Shown: piece by piece, positions 17,821 to 26,933 of the stretch
Layout: each line of letters starts with the position of its first letter
Numbering within the stretch: position 1 is the first letter of the stretch
Origin: an uncultured Verrucomicrobia subdivision 3 bacterium
Lineage (GTDB): Bacteria; Verrucomicrobiota; Verrucomicrobiia; Limisphaerales; UBA11358
Assembly: GCA_903895255.1 (NCBI GenBank)
Contig: CAITTG010000093.1
Span: forward strand, 1 to 62,071
Reading direction: 5' to 3'
Length of the DNA: 62,071 nt
Notes under the pieces: model-generated
The model's database searches: none
Told to the model about the DNA's origin: nothing
The model's input: only the letters and a program-made list of their open reading frames with translations
Program-made: the position numbers and the translations under genes

Positions 17821-19164
17821 TTGCAAACCGCCAATCATTTAGGTGATGTCTCCCGGAACCTCCCATCCTTGCGGACTGGAGCTGCCCGGCGGAAAGTCAT
17901 TAGTATCGAATGTGCGCGAGGCTTTGCCGCGCTTTATGTGCTAGCAACGCATATTGTTCTGGTCACAGGTGTCGCGGGCTTGGTGCGGGGCGGGCATTAT
18001 TGGTTCCAGATTTTTGGGTACGGACATTTGGCGGTATTATTATTTTTCTTTCTCTCAGGCTTCAGCATTCACTACAGTAATTTCGGTCGTCCGCGAACCA
18101 GCGAGCCGGATTGGTGGGACTACTTTTACCTGCGTTTTCGGCGCATTTACCCAATATTTCTGGTGGCCATGGGATTGACATTTTTGTTGCTTTTCCTGAG
18201 CTCTGGTTTGCACTTGGCACTGGCCGAACCACTGGCGGCCCAAATGCAGCCCCTCCGGCTGGCAGCCACCTTCTTTTTCCTGACCGATTATTCGTGGGGT
18301 GGTCAATTGTTCAACGTCCTGCCCTCCAACGCGCCGGTTTGGTCATTGGCTTACGAGGTGCCTTATTATTTGCTTTACCCGCTTTTTTGGCAGGGCGCTC
18401 GGCGTCTGGGGATTGAGCGAACCTTTTTCATAACACTGGTCGTAAGCTTGGTGTCTGGCGGGGTGGCCATCGGTGGTCTCCCGAATCATCTCAGCAATGT
18501 GCTTTCCCTTTATTGGCTATGGACCGCGGGCGCTGTGTTGGCCGAGTGGAATGCACGGGGGAACAAACGCTGTTTATCTGCAAATTGGTTCTTTGCAAGT
18601 GTTTTTTTAATTTTTGCCGTTAGCCAGATGGTGGATAAAGACGCACCCCGGATGGTTGTCGACTGGCTTTACGGGCTTTTGATCGGGGGGCTTTTGCTAG
18701 GCGGTCAGTGTTGTGTCACCGCAACTCCGGTGCGCAGCCGCGCATGGGGTGGGGGATTGTTGGCTTGTCTGGTGGTTGGCCTGCTCGGATTGGGGCTCTA
18801 CCTGCCGATCAGCGGCAGTCGAATTTTGCTGGCCATCAAGCTGCTTGCGGGAGCGATTCTTGCCGGGGTTTTTTTGATGGGCGGCGGCGATTTGCGGGCG
18901 GCGGGCACGGCCATCCTTAACCCATTTTACCGGGCCGGGGCATGGTCTTATGCGTTATATATCATACATTTCCCGATATTAGTGTTTGCCTCTGCGCTCT
19001 TGCGCAGCCTGCATTTTAGCGAATTACTAGTATTGGCCACGGTCCCGCTCATAGTTTGGCTGGCACGCTGGCTTGAATTAAAATGGCAGCCCAAGGTGGT
19101 TCTCTGGTTGAATTCTCGTCTTCGGTCGTGGCGAAACCAGGCACTTGCAACCCTCCTGTTCTAG
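17821..19164 (+). CDS. Acyltransferase 3 family membrane protein (OafA/YrhL type)
   Basis: 447 aa from TTG at 17821, with about ten membrane helices. The N-terminal signature SIECARGFAALYVLATHIV, the catalytic-type histidine in that helix, and SGFSIHYSNFGRPR plus RFRRIYPIF fit the acyltransferase 3 family, which transfers acetyl or other acyl groups to extracellular sugars. The frame is open back to a TTG at 17686 that overlaps the preceding gene by 67 bases. No ATG precedes the conserved part, so the start is uncertain. It probably decorates the polymer with acyl groups. Confidence 0.85.
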   Translation: MQTANHLGDVSRNLPSLRTGAARRKVISIECARGFAALYVLATHIVLVTGVAGLVRGGHYWFQIFGYGHLAVLLFFFLSGFSIHYSNFGRPRTSEPDWWDYFYLRFRRIYPIFLVAMGLTFLLLFLSSGLHLALAEPLAAQMQPLRLAATFFFLTDYSWGGQLFNVLPSNAPVWSLAYEVPYYLLYPLFWQGARRLGIERTFFITLVVSLVSGGVAIGGLPNHLSNVLSLYWLWTAGAVLAEWNARGNKRCLSANWFFASVFLIFAVSQMVDKDAPRMVVDWLYGLLIGGLLLGGQCCVTATPVRSRAWGGGLLACLVVGLLGLGLYLPISGSRILLAIKLLAGAILAGVFLMGGGDLRAAGTAILNPFYRAGAWSYALYIIHFPILVFASALLRSLHFSELLVLATVPLIVWLARWLELKWQPKVVLWLNSRLRSWRNQALATLLF

Positions 19165-19200
19165 AATCATCGGTCGGCCAGATCATCAAAATCGCCTGCC

Positions 19201-21528
19201 TTGAAAAAGATTGTCCTATTTTGTGGTTTCACTGTGGTGTTGCTCAGCTACTTGAGTGCTTTCCTGGCTTCCGCTGGCGCCGAAGAGTTTTATGGCCCGT
19301 TTTCCAGTTGGCGAAATTTGAAGACCGACTATGGCGCGGTGGGCGACGGAAAGACCGATGACACCGCCGCGCTGCAGCACGCGTTAAATGATTTGGTGAA
19401 ACATCAAAATTTTTGCGTGGTCTATGTGCCGGCGGGTCATTACCGGCTGACCAGCACCGTGAAAACGGTGCGTCATTTGCATAATGATTGCAACGGCATC
19501 ACCTTGGTTGGCGAGTCGCCGGACACCACCGTTTTGCAATGGGATGGCCCCTCTGGCGGTACGGTGGTGCAGTACGACGCCTGGTACTCCAGGATTTCCC
19601 GGTTGACCATTGACGGGGCGGGGCGGGCGGGTGTTGCCCTGGCTTATGGTCCAACGTTTTCCACCTACAACGAGACCAGCGACCTGGTGTTGCGGGACGC
19701 GGGCATCGGCCTGCTGTTGGGAGATCCGGCGGGCATGGGGCAGGCGGAGAATGAAGTGCTGCGCTGCCACTTTTTGCATTGCCCGGTGGCCGGCCTTAAG
19801 ACGAGCAACTTCAATTGCCTCGACATTTGGGCGTGGTATTGTCGCTTTGAAGATTGCGGCTATGCCATGTTTAACGGTGCCGGTGCCTTTCATGCCTGGC
19901 AGAGTCTGTTTCTTCGTTCCACCATCGCCGATGTCGGCAGCGGCAACCTCGATGTGTTTTCCTTCGTGAACAACACGAGCATCGGGTCCCGGTGTTTCAT
20001 TGATTTTGATAATGTCCAGCCCGGGGCTTTGCCCGCGAGTATCTGCGGCAATCACATCATCGATCCAACGGATGATTTCCCTCTCCGGCTGGGAAATGGC
20101 GGGCCTTATTTGGTGATGGATAATATATTTACCACGACTTCCGGTCCCCCCCGGCCGTCGGTGAAAATGAGCTGGTTATCCCAGACTCTCGTTGGCAACA
20201 CCTATGCCACGACCAATGCGGTTCGGGAAGCCGGGCGTTTTCAGCGGTTGATGGAAAAGGTGGCCAAGTCTGGTGACTCGGAAGTTGTGGCGCCAGTATT
20301 ACCCCCCACCCCGATAAATCAGCATCGGAAAATCATCGAACTGCGTCACCGTTATTTGGAATCCGATGGCCAGGCCATCCAGCGGGCGCTGGACGAGGCG
20401 ACCCAGTTTCACGGTCAGCGCCCGGTCGTTCACCTTCCCATGGGGCTGTATAAAATCATGACCACCCTGGTCATTCCTGCGGGCTCGGATTTGCAACTGG
20501 TCGGCGACGCTGCGGTCAACTCCGGCACCTGCTTGCAGTGGCAGGGGCCTCCCGACGGTTTGCTCATAAAAATTGTGGGTCCAGCCCGGGCCACCTTGAA
20601 AGACTTGTTTCTGGATGCTGGTCGGGCGCGGGCGTTGCGGTTGGAAAATGCCGACCAGGTGGGGGGGCGAATCTTCACCGATCGTCTGGATGTCGACCTG
20701 ATAAATGGCCCGCCGAGAAAAACTGCGGTGGCGATCCAGGTGAGTGGCCTGGTGAAAACCGACGTGCTGTTTCGCTGTCAGGAAGGCGCGGGTAATTCCC
20801 GGAGTTTTTTATCAGTCACTGGCCCGCCTGCCGGGCTGGATTCAACCGCAACCAACCAAATTTCCATTTTCACCGGCGCAACGGGGGCCTCAAATGGGCA
20901 CTACCAAGTGCGCGACGGCGGTCGGCTCTTGGTGCGAAGTGTGTATAATGAGCATTGCGAGGTCACTGCACCTGAGTTTTCGATGGCCAATTCTGGGTTG
21001 TTTTCGATGGATGCGTCGGTGTTTGCCTACCTTACCAGCGGGCCGGCTCCCATGGCTGCTTTCCAGGATTTGCGCGGTGGTTTCACTGTCGCCACGAGCT
21101 CGTTTATTGCCGTGGGCAGCAATACCTGCCGCTTGGAAGTTTCTGGCGATTGCCGGGCCGGCCGCTTGTTGTTGCTCAATGATGTGTTTGACGAGCATCA
21201 ACTGGGTGTGACTTCCGCTGACATCTTGGTCAACCAAGCCAGTCCGCCCGCTGAGGCTGGCATTGTTCGGTGCGTCACCAATGCTGGCGGGCCCCGTGGC
21301 TTGGGGCGCCTTGATGATTTGTGGCAGCGCGGAATTTCGTCTTCCTTGCCCGGTCCGGTTTCCTTGGCGATGCCAGAAGAGGCGTTGTTGACCCAACTAG
21401 CCCCCTTCCGTCAGGCCCGTGTCTGGCTGCCCAGGGATGGCTCGCCGGATGCCACGGACGTGCGGATATACTCAGTCCTAGCCAGGGGAGGGACAGGGCC
21501 CGTCGTCGAATTTCGGGCCGGTGAATAA
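19201..21528 (+). CDS. Secreted two-module pectate-lyase-fold protein
   Basis: 775 aa from TTG. Signal peptide 1-27 (ending AGA). Residues about 36-330 start with WRNLKTDYGAVGDGKTDDTAALQHAL, the classic opening of Pectate_lyase_3/GH55-like right-handed beta-helices. A second, more diverged copy begins near 378 (HRYLESDGQAIQRALDEA; VVHLPMGLYKIMTTL), so the protein is an internal duplication of a beta-helix module. Such enzymes cleave or bind acidic polysaccharides. In an EPS operon the likely role is trimming or releasing the polymer in the periplasm or outside. Catalytic residues could not be assigned. Confidence 0.82.
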   Translation: MKKIVLFCGFTVVLLSYLSAFLASAGAEEFYGPFSSWRNLKTDYGAVGDGKTDDTAALQHALNDLVKHQNFCVVYVPAGHYRLTSTVKTVRHLHNDCNGITLVGESPDTTVLQWDGPSGGTVVQYDAWYSRISRLTIDGAGRAGVALAYGPTFSTYNETSDLVLRDAGIGLLLGDPAGMGQAENEVLRCHFLHCPVAGLKTSNFNCLDIWAWYCRFEDCGYAMFNGAGAFHAWQSLFLRSTIADVGSGNLDVFSFVNNTSIGSRCFIDFDNVQPGALPASICGNHIIDPTDDFPLRLGNGGPYLVMDNIFTTTSGPPRPSVKMSWLSQTLVGNTYATTNAVREAGRFQRLMEKVAKSGDSEVVAPVLPPTPINQHRKIIELRHRYLESDGQAIQRALDEATQFHGQRPVVHLPMGLYKIMTTLVIPAGSDLQLVGDAAVNSGTCLQWQGPPDGLLIKIVGPARATLKDLFLDAGRARALRLENADQVGGRIFTDRLDVDLINGPPRKTAVAIQVSGLVKTDVLFRCQEGAGNSRSFLSVTGPPAGLDSTATNQISIFTGATGASNGHYQVRDGGRLLVRSVYNEHCEVTAPEFSMANSGLFSMDASVFAYLTSGPAPMAAFQDLRGGFTVATSSFIAVGSNTCRLEVSGDCRAGRLLLLNDVFDEHQLGVTSADILVNQASPPAEAGIVRCVTNAGGPRGLGRLDDLWQRGISSSLPGPVSLAMPEEALLTQLAPFRQARVWLPRDGSPDATDVRIYSVLARGGTGPVVEFRAGE

Positions 21529-21560
21529 ACCGATAACCAATTTCCGTCCAAAGCTCCGCA

Positions 21561-22688
21561 ATGCGCATTGCAATTGTTACCACGGGGCGTTTTCATGTGC
21601 TTGATCTGGCGCGGGAACTCGCCGCCTTGGGGCATGACGTGCGATTTTATTCTTATGTGCCGCGCGCGCGGGCCCGGCAGTTTGGTCTGGATGTTAAGTA
21701 TCATCGCAACCTGCTGCCTTGGGTCCTTCCCCTCCTGGCTTTGCATGGCCGGTTGCCCCGATCATGCGGGCCCGCCTTGGAAGCCATGGTGCAGAGGGTC
21801 GTTGACCGAGTGGCGGCTCGTTGGCTCGAACCCTGTGATGTTTTCATCGGCATGTCCGGGCTCTGTGTACGGAGCGCACAAGCGGCCCGGAGGAAATACG
21901 GCGCGAAAATAATTTTGGAGCGCGGCAGCCGACATATTTTGTCTCAAAAAGAGATTCTTGAGGACATTCCCGGCATGGCGGTTCCCGCCGTGCCCCAATT
22001 TAATGTGGACCGCGAATTGTGGGGGTATGAATTTGCCGATGTGGTGGCGATACCCTCGCGCCATGTGGAACGCAGTTTTTTGGAGCATGGATTTCCGGCC
22101 GTTAAGTTGTTTCGCAACCCTTATGGGGTGGATCTGACCATGTTTCCGCCAACTTTCAAGCCGCAATCGTCCGTGCCTACCCTGATCTTTGTCGGCACTT
22201 GGTCGAAGCGCAAAGGTTGTGATTTGCTTGTGGAGGCCTTGCAAAACCAGCCTTGGCGGTTGATCCATGCTGGGTCGGTGGAGGATCTCGCTTTGCCGGT
22301 GATGCCCAATTTCACCTCTCTCGGAATGGTTAATCAGGCCCGGTTGGCGGAAGTCTACCAGAAGGCGGATGTTTGTGTGCTGCCTTCACGCGAGGATGGT
22401 TTTGGGTTGGTTTTATGCCAGGCTATGGCTTGTGGTCTGCCGCTGGTCTGTACCAATCGTACCGGGGGGGAGGATTTGGCGGAAATCGTGAAAGATCCCT
22501 TACTAGTCACCATCGTGCCGCCAGACGATGTGGCGGCACTTCGCAGCGGAATTGAACTTGCTTTGACGCGGGCAGGCAGACAGCCGATTTGGCGTGATGC
22601 GCTCGGCGCGGCGCGGGAAAACCTTTGTTGGTCCGCGTATGGATCCCGCTATGATGCGGAATTAAGGCGGCGGGTGGGTTTATCTTAA
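21561..22688 (+). CDS. Glycosyltransferase family 4, first tandem copy
   Basis: 375 aa. GT-B fold: N-terminal domain starting MRIAIVTTGRFHVLDLARELAALGHDV, C-terminal nucleotide-sugar domain with LIFVGTWSKRKGCDLLVEAL, and the E-x7-E-type motif in SREDGFGLVLCQAMACGLP. It transfers a sugar from a nucleotide donor with retention, at the cytoplasmic membrane. It is closely similar throughout to the next gene (22746-23876), so the pair arose by tandem duplication. Donor and acceptor are unknown. Confidence 0.9.
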   Translation: MRIAIVTTGRFHVLDLARELAALGHDVRFYSYVPRARARQFGLDVKYHRNLLPWVLPLLALHGRLPRSCGPALEAMVQRVVDRVAARWLEPCDVFIGMSGLCVRSAQAARRKYGAKIILERGSRHILSQKEILEDIPGMAVPAVPQFNVDRELWGYEFADVVAIPSRHVERSFLEHGFPAVKLFRNPYGVDLTMFPPTFKPQSSVPTLIFVGTWSKRKGCDLLVEALQNQPWRLIHAGSVEDLALPVMPNFTSLGMVNQARLAEVYQKADVCVLPSREDGFGLVLCQAMACGLPLVCTNRTGGEDLAEIVKDPLLVTIVPPDDVAALRSGIELALTRAGRQPIWRDALGAARENLCWSAYGSRYDAELRRRVGLS

Positions 22689-22745
22689 ACCCGCGCGTGC
22701 GGCCCTCTAAAAATGTAAGTTCCGCCGCGAGAAATAAAAAGAAAA

Positions 22746-23876
22746 ATGCGAATCGCAATTTTTAGCTCCGGGCGTTTTCACGTGCTGGACTTGGCACGTG
22801 AGTTGGCTGCTCTGGGTCACGACGTGCAGTTTTACTCGTATGTCCCCCGCCGTCGGGCTGAACAATTCGGGTTGCCCCGCTCCTGCCACCGGTCGTTGCT
22901 ACCATTTGTGCTCCCATTCGTTGCCGTCCAGCGCCGGGGGCCCAAATCTTGGGCGAAAAAACTGGATCCAACGGTTCAAATGGTAATGGACCATTTGGTG
23001 GCGATCCGGCTGGAGCCCTGCGATGTCTTCATAGGCATGTCGGGAATGAGTTTTCGTAGCGCCTTGGCGGCACGGGAAAAATACGGGGCCACTGTCATTC
23101 TGGAACGGGGCAGCCGGCACATTCTTTCACAAAAAGCCATTTTGGAAGCGATTCCAGGCATGCCCCGGCCGGTGGTGCCGGAGTTTAATTTGCGGCGGGA
23201 GCTGGCCGGTTATGAATTTGCGGATGTGGTCACTATTCCTTCCCGGCACGTGGAGCGCAGCTTTTTGGAGTTGGGTTTTCCAGCGACTCGCTTGTTCCGC
23301 AACCCTTACGGGGTTGACTTGCGAATGTTTCCACCCACGGAGAAACCCAAAAACAAAGTGCCGACCCTTGTGTTTGCTGGCACCTGGTCCCTGCGCAAGG
23401 GGTGCGACGTGTTGGTCAGGGCACTGGCCGGCCAACCCTGGCGTTTGATCCATGTCGGGGCGGTGGGGGATGCGCCGTTACCACAGCTGGCCAATTTTGA
23501 ATCGCTCGGTTTTGTGCCGCAAGCAAAGCTCGCTGGGGTTTACGCGCGGGCGGATGCTTTCGTGCATCCCTCGCGGGAGGAGGGGTTGAGCCTGGTGCAG
23601 GCGCAAGCCTTGGCTTGTGGGCTCCCACTAGTCTGCACGGACCGCACCGGCGGGGAGGACTTGGTGGAATTTTTGTCTGACCCCGGCTGGGTCAAGGTTG
23701 TGCCTCCCGATGATGCCCTGGCCTTGCAAACCGGCATTTGCCACGCCCTGGAACGTTCTGCGGAGCAGTCTGGCATGCGCGACTTGCTCGGCCCTGAGCG
23801 TGATCTGCTCTCCTGGCGCGCTTATGGGCTTCGTTACGAGGCCGAATTGAAACGGCGGTTGGGGACCGCCATCTGA
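22746..23876 (+). CDS. Glycosyltransferase family 4, second tandem copy
   Basis: 376 aa, the paralogue of the gene 57 bases upstream. Shared blocks include SGRFHVLDLARELAALGHDV, EPCDVFIGMSG, ILERGSRHILSQK, YEFADVV.IPSRHVERSFLE and RNPYGVDL.MFPP. Its motif SREEGLSLVQAQALACGLP keeps both acidic residues. Codons differ freely between copies while the protein is conserved, which points to an old duplication under selection. The two enzymes probably add the same or related sugars in neighbouring positions (inference). Confidence 0.9.
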   Translation: MRIAIFSSGRFHVLDLARELAALGHDVQFYSYVPRRRAEQFGLPRSCHRSLLPFVLPFVAVQRRGPKSWAKKLDPTVQMVMDHLVAIRLEPCDVFIGMSGMSFRSALAAREKYGATVILERGSRHILSQKAILEAIPGMPRPVVPEFNLRRELAGYEFADVVTIPSRHVERSFLELGFPATRLFRNPYGVDLRMFPPTEKPKNKVPTLVFAGTWSLRKGCDVLVRALAGQPWRLIHVGAVGDAPLPQLANFESLGFVPQAKLAGVYARADAFVHPSREEGLSLVQAQALACGLPLVCTDRTGGEDLVEFLSDPGWVKVVPPDDALALQTGICHALERSAEQSGMRDLLGPERDLLSWRAYGLRYEAELKRRLGTAI

Positions 23877-23897
23877 ATGACCTGCGGTGAATTTTTG

Positions 23898-25085
23898 ATG
23901 CGCAAAATTGTTTTATACCTGCAATACACCAGTCCGGCGAACTATCCGCCGCTGGAGCACAGCGGCTTAATCCTGCTCAACGCGGGCTGGGAGGTTTCCT
24001 TTTTCGGAGTTCAGAGCGAGGGTGAAAGCCGCGAGCTGATCCTGCCCGGGCCTTTGGCTGCCCGCCAAAACTTGTGGTCCTACCAACCTTCCGGTCTGCG
24101 GCAAAAACTCCAGTTTATCTGCTTTACAGTAAAAGCCCTGCTAATGGTTTTGGGGCGGGGAACCACTTGGGTCTATTGCTCTGATCTTTTGAGCTGTCCG
24201 GCTGCCTGGTTGATCGGTTGTTTAACCCGCTGCCGCGTATTGTACCACGAGCATGACAGCCCGGAGGATGGGACTTGGCAGCCAAAGGCATCAGCCGCGC
24301 CAGCGCCGGTCTCCCCTTTTCAAAGGTTCTTGCTATGGACCCGTCGGCAGGTGGGCCGGGATGCGGATTTGGTGGTTTTGCCCAACCAAGTCCGCCTCGC
24401 CGCCTTCGTGATGCACACCCGTCGCTCCGGATCTTCATTTTGTGTATGGAACTGTCCCCGTCAGGGGGATGACCGCGTTCGTGGCGGGGTGGTGGGGAAC
24501 GCCGGGATCTTGCGCTTGGCGTTTCATGGCTCCATCAACGGGGATCGATTGCCTTTGACCCTGCTCGCGGCCATGAAGCGGTTTCCCGGACGCATCCATT
24601 TGTCGGTGGTGGGGTATGAGACCTTGGGACTTACGGGCTACTTGGCCGAATTTTTACAGGAGGCGGATCGTTTGGGTGTTGCTGCGCAAGTCGAGTTTAT
24701 TGGCGTGCTGCCCGCGCGGCGGGAATTGCTTGACCAGGTGGCCACCTGCGATGTGGGCTTGGCCTTCATGCCTTTGCGCGGCGGGGACATCAACATGACC
24801 AACATGACCGGTGCGTCCAACAAGCCCTTCGATTATCTGGCCTGCGAATTGGCCCTGTTGGTAAGCGCACGGTCTGATTGGGAAACCATGTTTGTCCGCC
24901 CTGGTTTTGGCTTGTCCTGTAACCCCGGGGATGTTAACGATATGGCCCGCCAATTGCAATGGTTTCTGGATCATCCGGCGGAAACCCGGGAAATGGGCCG
25001 TCGGGGTCGGCGTAAAATTTTGACCGATTGGAATTATGAAAGTCAGTTTGCTCCTGTGCTCGCCGGCCTGGCTTGTACCATTTAA
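23898..25085 (+). CDS. Glycosyltransferase, GT4-like
   Basis: 395 aa. GT-B-type protein: N-terminal domain with RKIVLYLQYTSPANYPPLEHSG and a CRVLYHEHDSPE segment; C-terminal domain with LAFHGSINGDRLPLTLLAAM and SNKPFDYLACELALLVSARSDWE in the donor-binding part. The frame opens with an ATG at 23877 abutting the previous stop. However, ATG 23898 has a GGTGA ribosome site seven bases upstream and matches where the domain begins, so it was chosen. It belongs to the run of sugar transferases with very short intergenic gaps, indicating one transcript. Confidence 0.85.
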   Translation: MRKIVLYLQYTSPANYPPLEHSGLILLNAGWEVSFFGVQSEGESRELILPGPLAARQNLWSYQPSGLRQKLQFICFTVKALLMVLGRGTTWVYCSDLLSCPAAWLIGCLTRCRVLYHEHDSPEDGTWQPKASAAPAPVSPFQRFLLWTRRQVGRDADLVVLPNQVRLAAFVMHTRRSGSSFCVWNCPRQGDDRVRGGVVGNAGILRLAFHGSINGDRLPLTLLAAMKRFPGRIHLSVVGYETLGLTGYLAEFLQEADRLGVAAQVEFIGVLPARRELLDQVATCDVGLAFMPLRGGDINMTNMTGASNKPFDYLACELALLVSARSDWETMFVRPGFGLSCNPGDVNDMARQLQWFLDHPAETREMGRRGRRKILTDWNYESQFAPVLAGLACTI

Positions 25086-25115
25086 TTTAAATATTAATCT
25101 GCGAACTTATTACTT

Positions 25116-25877
25116 ATGAACGCCCTTCTCGCCAAACTTAAAAAACATTGCAGCCTCGGCTGTATCAAGGTGCTGCTTCTCAACCCCCGCCTGTTATTCC
25201 GACTGCCGTGGTTTTTTCGTGAGCTGGGCACGTATCGGAAAATGGAATTGGAAAAGACCGGCAAAAATGTATTTTTACGATATTATCCCATGCTGGATGA
25301 CCGCCAGACCTCCCAATCCGGACATTCACAATATTTTTATCAAGATTGTTGGGCCGCCCGGCAGGTGTTTCGCGAACGGCCGCCGTGGGGGGTTGATGTC
25401 GGTTCCACGGTATTGCTGGTGGGGATTCTCTCCCAATTTGCAAAATGGGTTTCGGTTGATATTCGACCCATTGAAAGCAAGCTGGAGGGGTTGGACTGCC
25501 AGGCTGGCTCGGTTCTAAGCCTGCCTTTCAAAGACAATGAGGTTCCCTGTCTGACCACCATGTGTGTCATCGAGCATATTGGTTTGGGAAGGTATGGTGA
25601 TCCGCTAAATCCCACTGGAACTCATGATGCGGTTGCGGAAATTGCCAGGGTCATAAAGCCGGGCGGCATCGTGGTTTATAGTGTGCCGGTGGGATTGCAT
25701 GAAACTTTGGAATTTAATGCCCATCGCCGGTTTGGCTTTGCGGAGGCCGCCAGTTTTTTCCGCGGCTGGGAAATGGTGGACTCCTGCATGTTAACTCCCT
25801 CCCCGGCTCCCTACCGTCCTGAAAACCTCCTGAACTACCCCGTGGGCTGTTTTTGCTTGAGAAAACCTCTCGCTTGA
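25116..25877 (+). CDS. DUF268 family methyltransferase-like protein
   Basis: 253 aa. Contains SGHSQYFYQDCWAARQVF and DVGSTVLLVGILSQFAKWVSVDIRPIE, features of the DUF268 family, whose fold resembles SAM-dependent methyltransferases. The second half has CVIEHIGLGRYGDPLNPTGTHDAVAEIARVIKPGGIVVYSVPVG, equivalent to methyltransferase motifs IV-VI. A sugar O-methyltransferase in EPS synthesis is plausible, but the activity of this family is not settled as far as I know. It lies between glycosyltransferase genes in the same direction. Confidence 0.8.
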   Translation: MNALLAKLKKHCSLGCIKVLLLNPRLLFRLPWFFRELGTYRKMELEKTGKNVFLRYYPMLDDRQTSQSGHSQYFYQDCWAARQVFRERPPWGVDVGSTVLLVGILSQFAKWVSVDIRPIESKLEGLDCQAGSVLSLPFKDNEVPCLTTMCVIEHIGLGRYGDPLNPTGTHDAVAEIARVIKPGGIVVYSVPVGLHETLEFNAHRRFGFAEAASFFRGWEMVDSCMLTPSPAPYRPENLLNYPVGCFCLRKPLA

Positions 25878-25901
25878 GCCTTTCTGGTTGGAAGCCTGGC
25901 A

Positions 25902-26828
25902 ATGCTAAAAATGTGTTCCCCAAAGCATAAAAAGTCGGACTTGAGTTTCTGTCACGCCCGTTTACCCAACGCCGGCTTGGGCAACAAACTGTTTGTTTGG
26001 GCCAAGGCACTGGCCTTTGCCCGGCTTAACCAAATGCCCTTGGTCGTGACCGGTTGGACCCAATTTCAACTTGCCCCCTTGCTGCATGGCGGAGACTTGC
26101 GCCTCTATTTGAATTATTTTCAGCGCGTGCGCGAGGTGGATTCTGCCACCCAGGCGCGGATCCGGCGTTCCGCCCCGGTCGTGCTGGATCCGCCCGTGGA
26201 AGAAATTTACCCCGCCGCCCCACCCACCGTGTATGAGTTCACCCAAATGGCCCATTGGTCCGACTATTTTGGCAATCTGAAGCCGCACCGCGAGTTGATT
26301 CGCACCAGTCTCCGGACCATGCTCACCGCCGCCCGCCGCCGCGAGTTGGCACGGGTTGAGAAACCTGTGGTCGCCCTTCAGGTTCGCCTTGGGGATTACC
26401 GGCCACTCAAGCCGGGTGAGGATTTTGCCACGGCGGGCAATGCCCGCACCCCTGTCAACTATTTTAGAGACATGATCGCCGGGATCCGCGAACTGCACGG
26501 CTCGCAGTTACGTGTTCGCATTTTTAGCGATGGCACTCGCGACCAGCTCCGCGAATTACTCGCGATTCCCGGAGTTTTTCTGGGCCCTCGGCAGTCCGCC
26601 ATTGTGGACATCTTGCTGATGTCTGAGAGCAGGTTGTTGGTTCCCTCCAACAGCACCTTTGGTTTTTGGGCGGTTTTCTTGGGTGATGCCCCGGCCATTT
26701 TACACCCGGCACATATCCACACTTCCATTCGGCCGCCGGAGGTTAATGGAAAAATTTATGAAGGGCCCGCCATCGGTCCGGTGGCGGAATGGCCGGAATT
26801 GCTTAAACAAGGCATCCGCGCGATTTGA
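25902..26828 (+). CDS. Alpha-1,2-fucosyltransferase-like glycosyltransferase (GT11)
   Basis: 308 aa. Matches the GT11 pattern: GLGNKLFVWAKALAFA near the N-terminus (the family's GGLGNQLFQ block), VALQVRLGDYRPL (the H/Q-x-R-x-G-D-Y donor-binding block), RIFSDG, and the C-terminal LLMSESRLLVPSNSTFGFWAVFLG. It would use GDP-fucose or a related 6-deoxyhexose. No GDP-fucose synthesis genes are in the window, so the donor is inferred only from the family. The start codon could also be ATG 25911. Confidence 0.78.
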   Translation: MLKMCSPKHKKSDLSFCHARLPNAGLGNKLFVWAKALAFARLNQMPLVVTGWTQFQLAPLLHGGDLRLYLNYFQRVREVDSATQARIRRSAPVVLDPPVEEIYPAAPPTVYEFTQMAHWSDYFGNLKPHRELIRTSLRTMLTAARRRELARVEKPVVALQVRLGDYRPLKPGEDFATAGNARTPVNYFRDMIAGIRELHGSQLRVRIFSDGTRDQLRELLAIPGVFLGPRQSAIVDILLMSESRLLVPSNSTFGFWAVFLGDAPAILHPAHIHTSIRPPEVNGKIYEGPAIGPVAEWPELLKQGIRAI

Positions 26829-26933
26829 AATGAACCCAATCAATGAAGTCGGGTGGCGGGCGGGGACCGGTCGGGTGGCGAACCACGGCACCCGGGTGTC
26901 CCGGTCCCCGAATTTCCCGCCGCCTTTCTGGTC

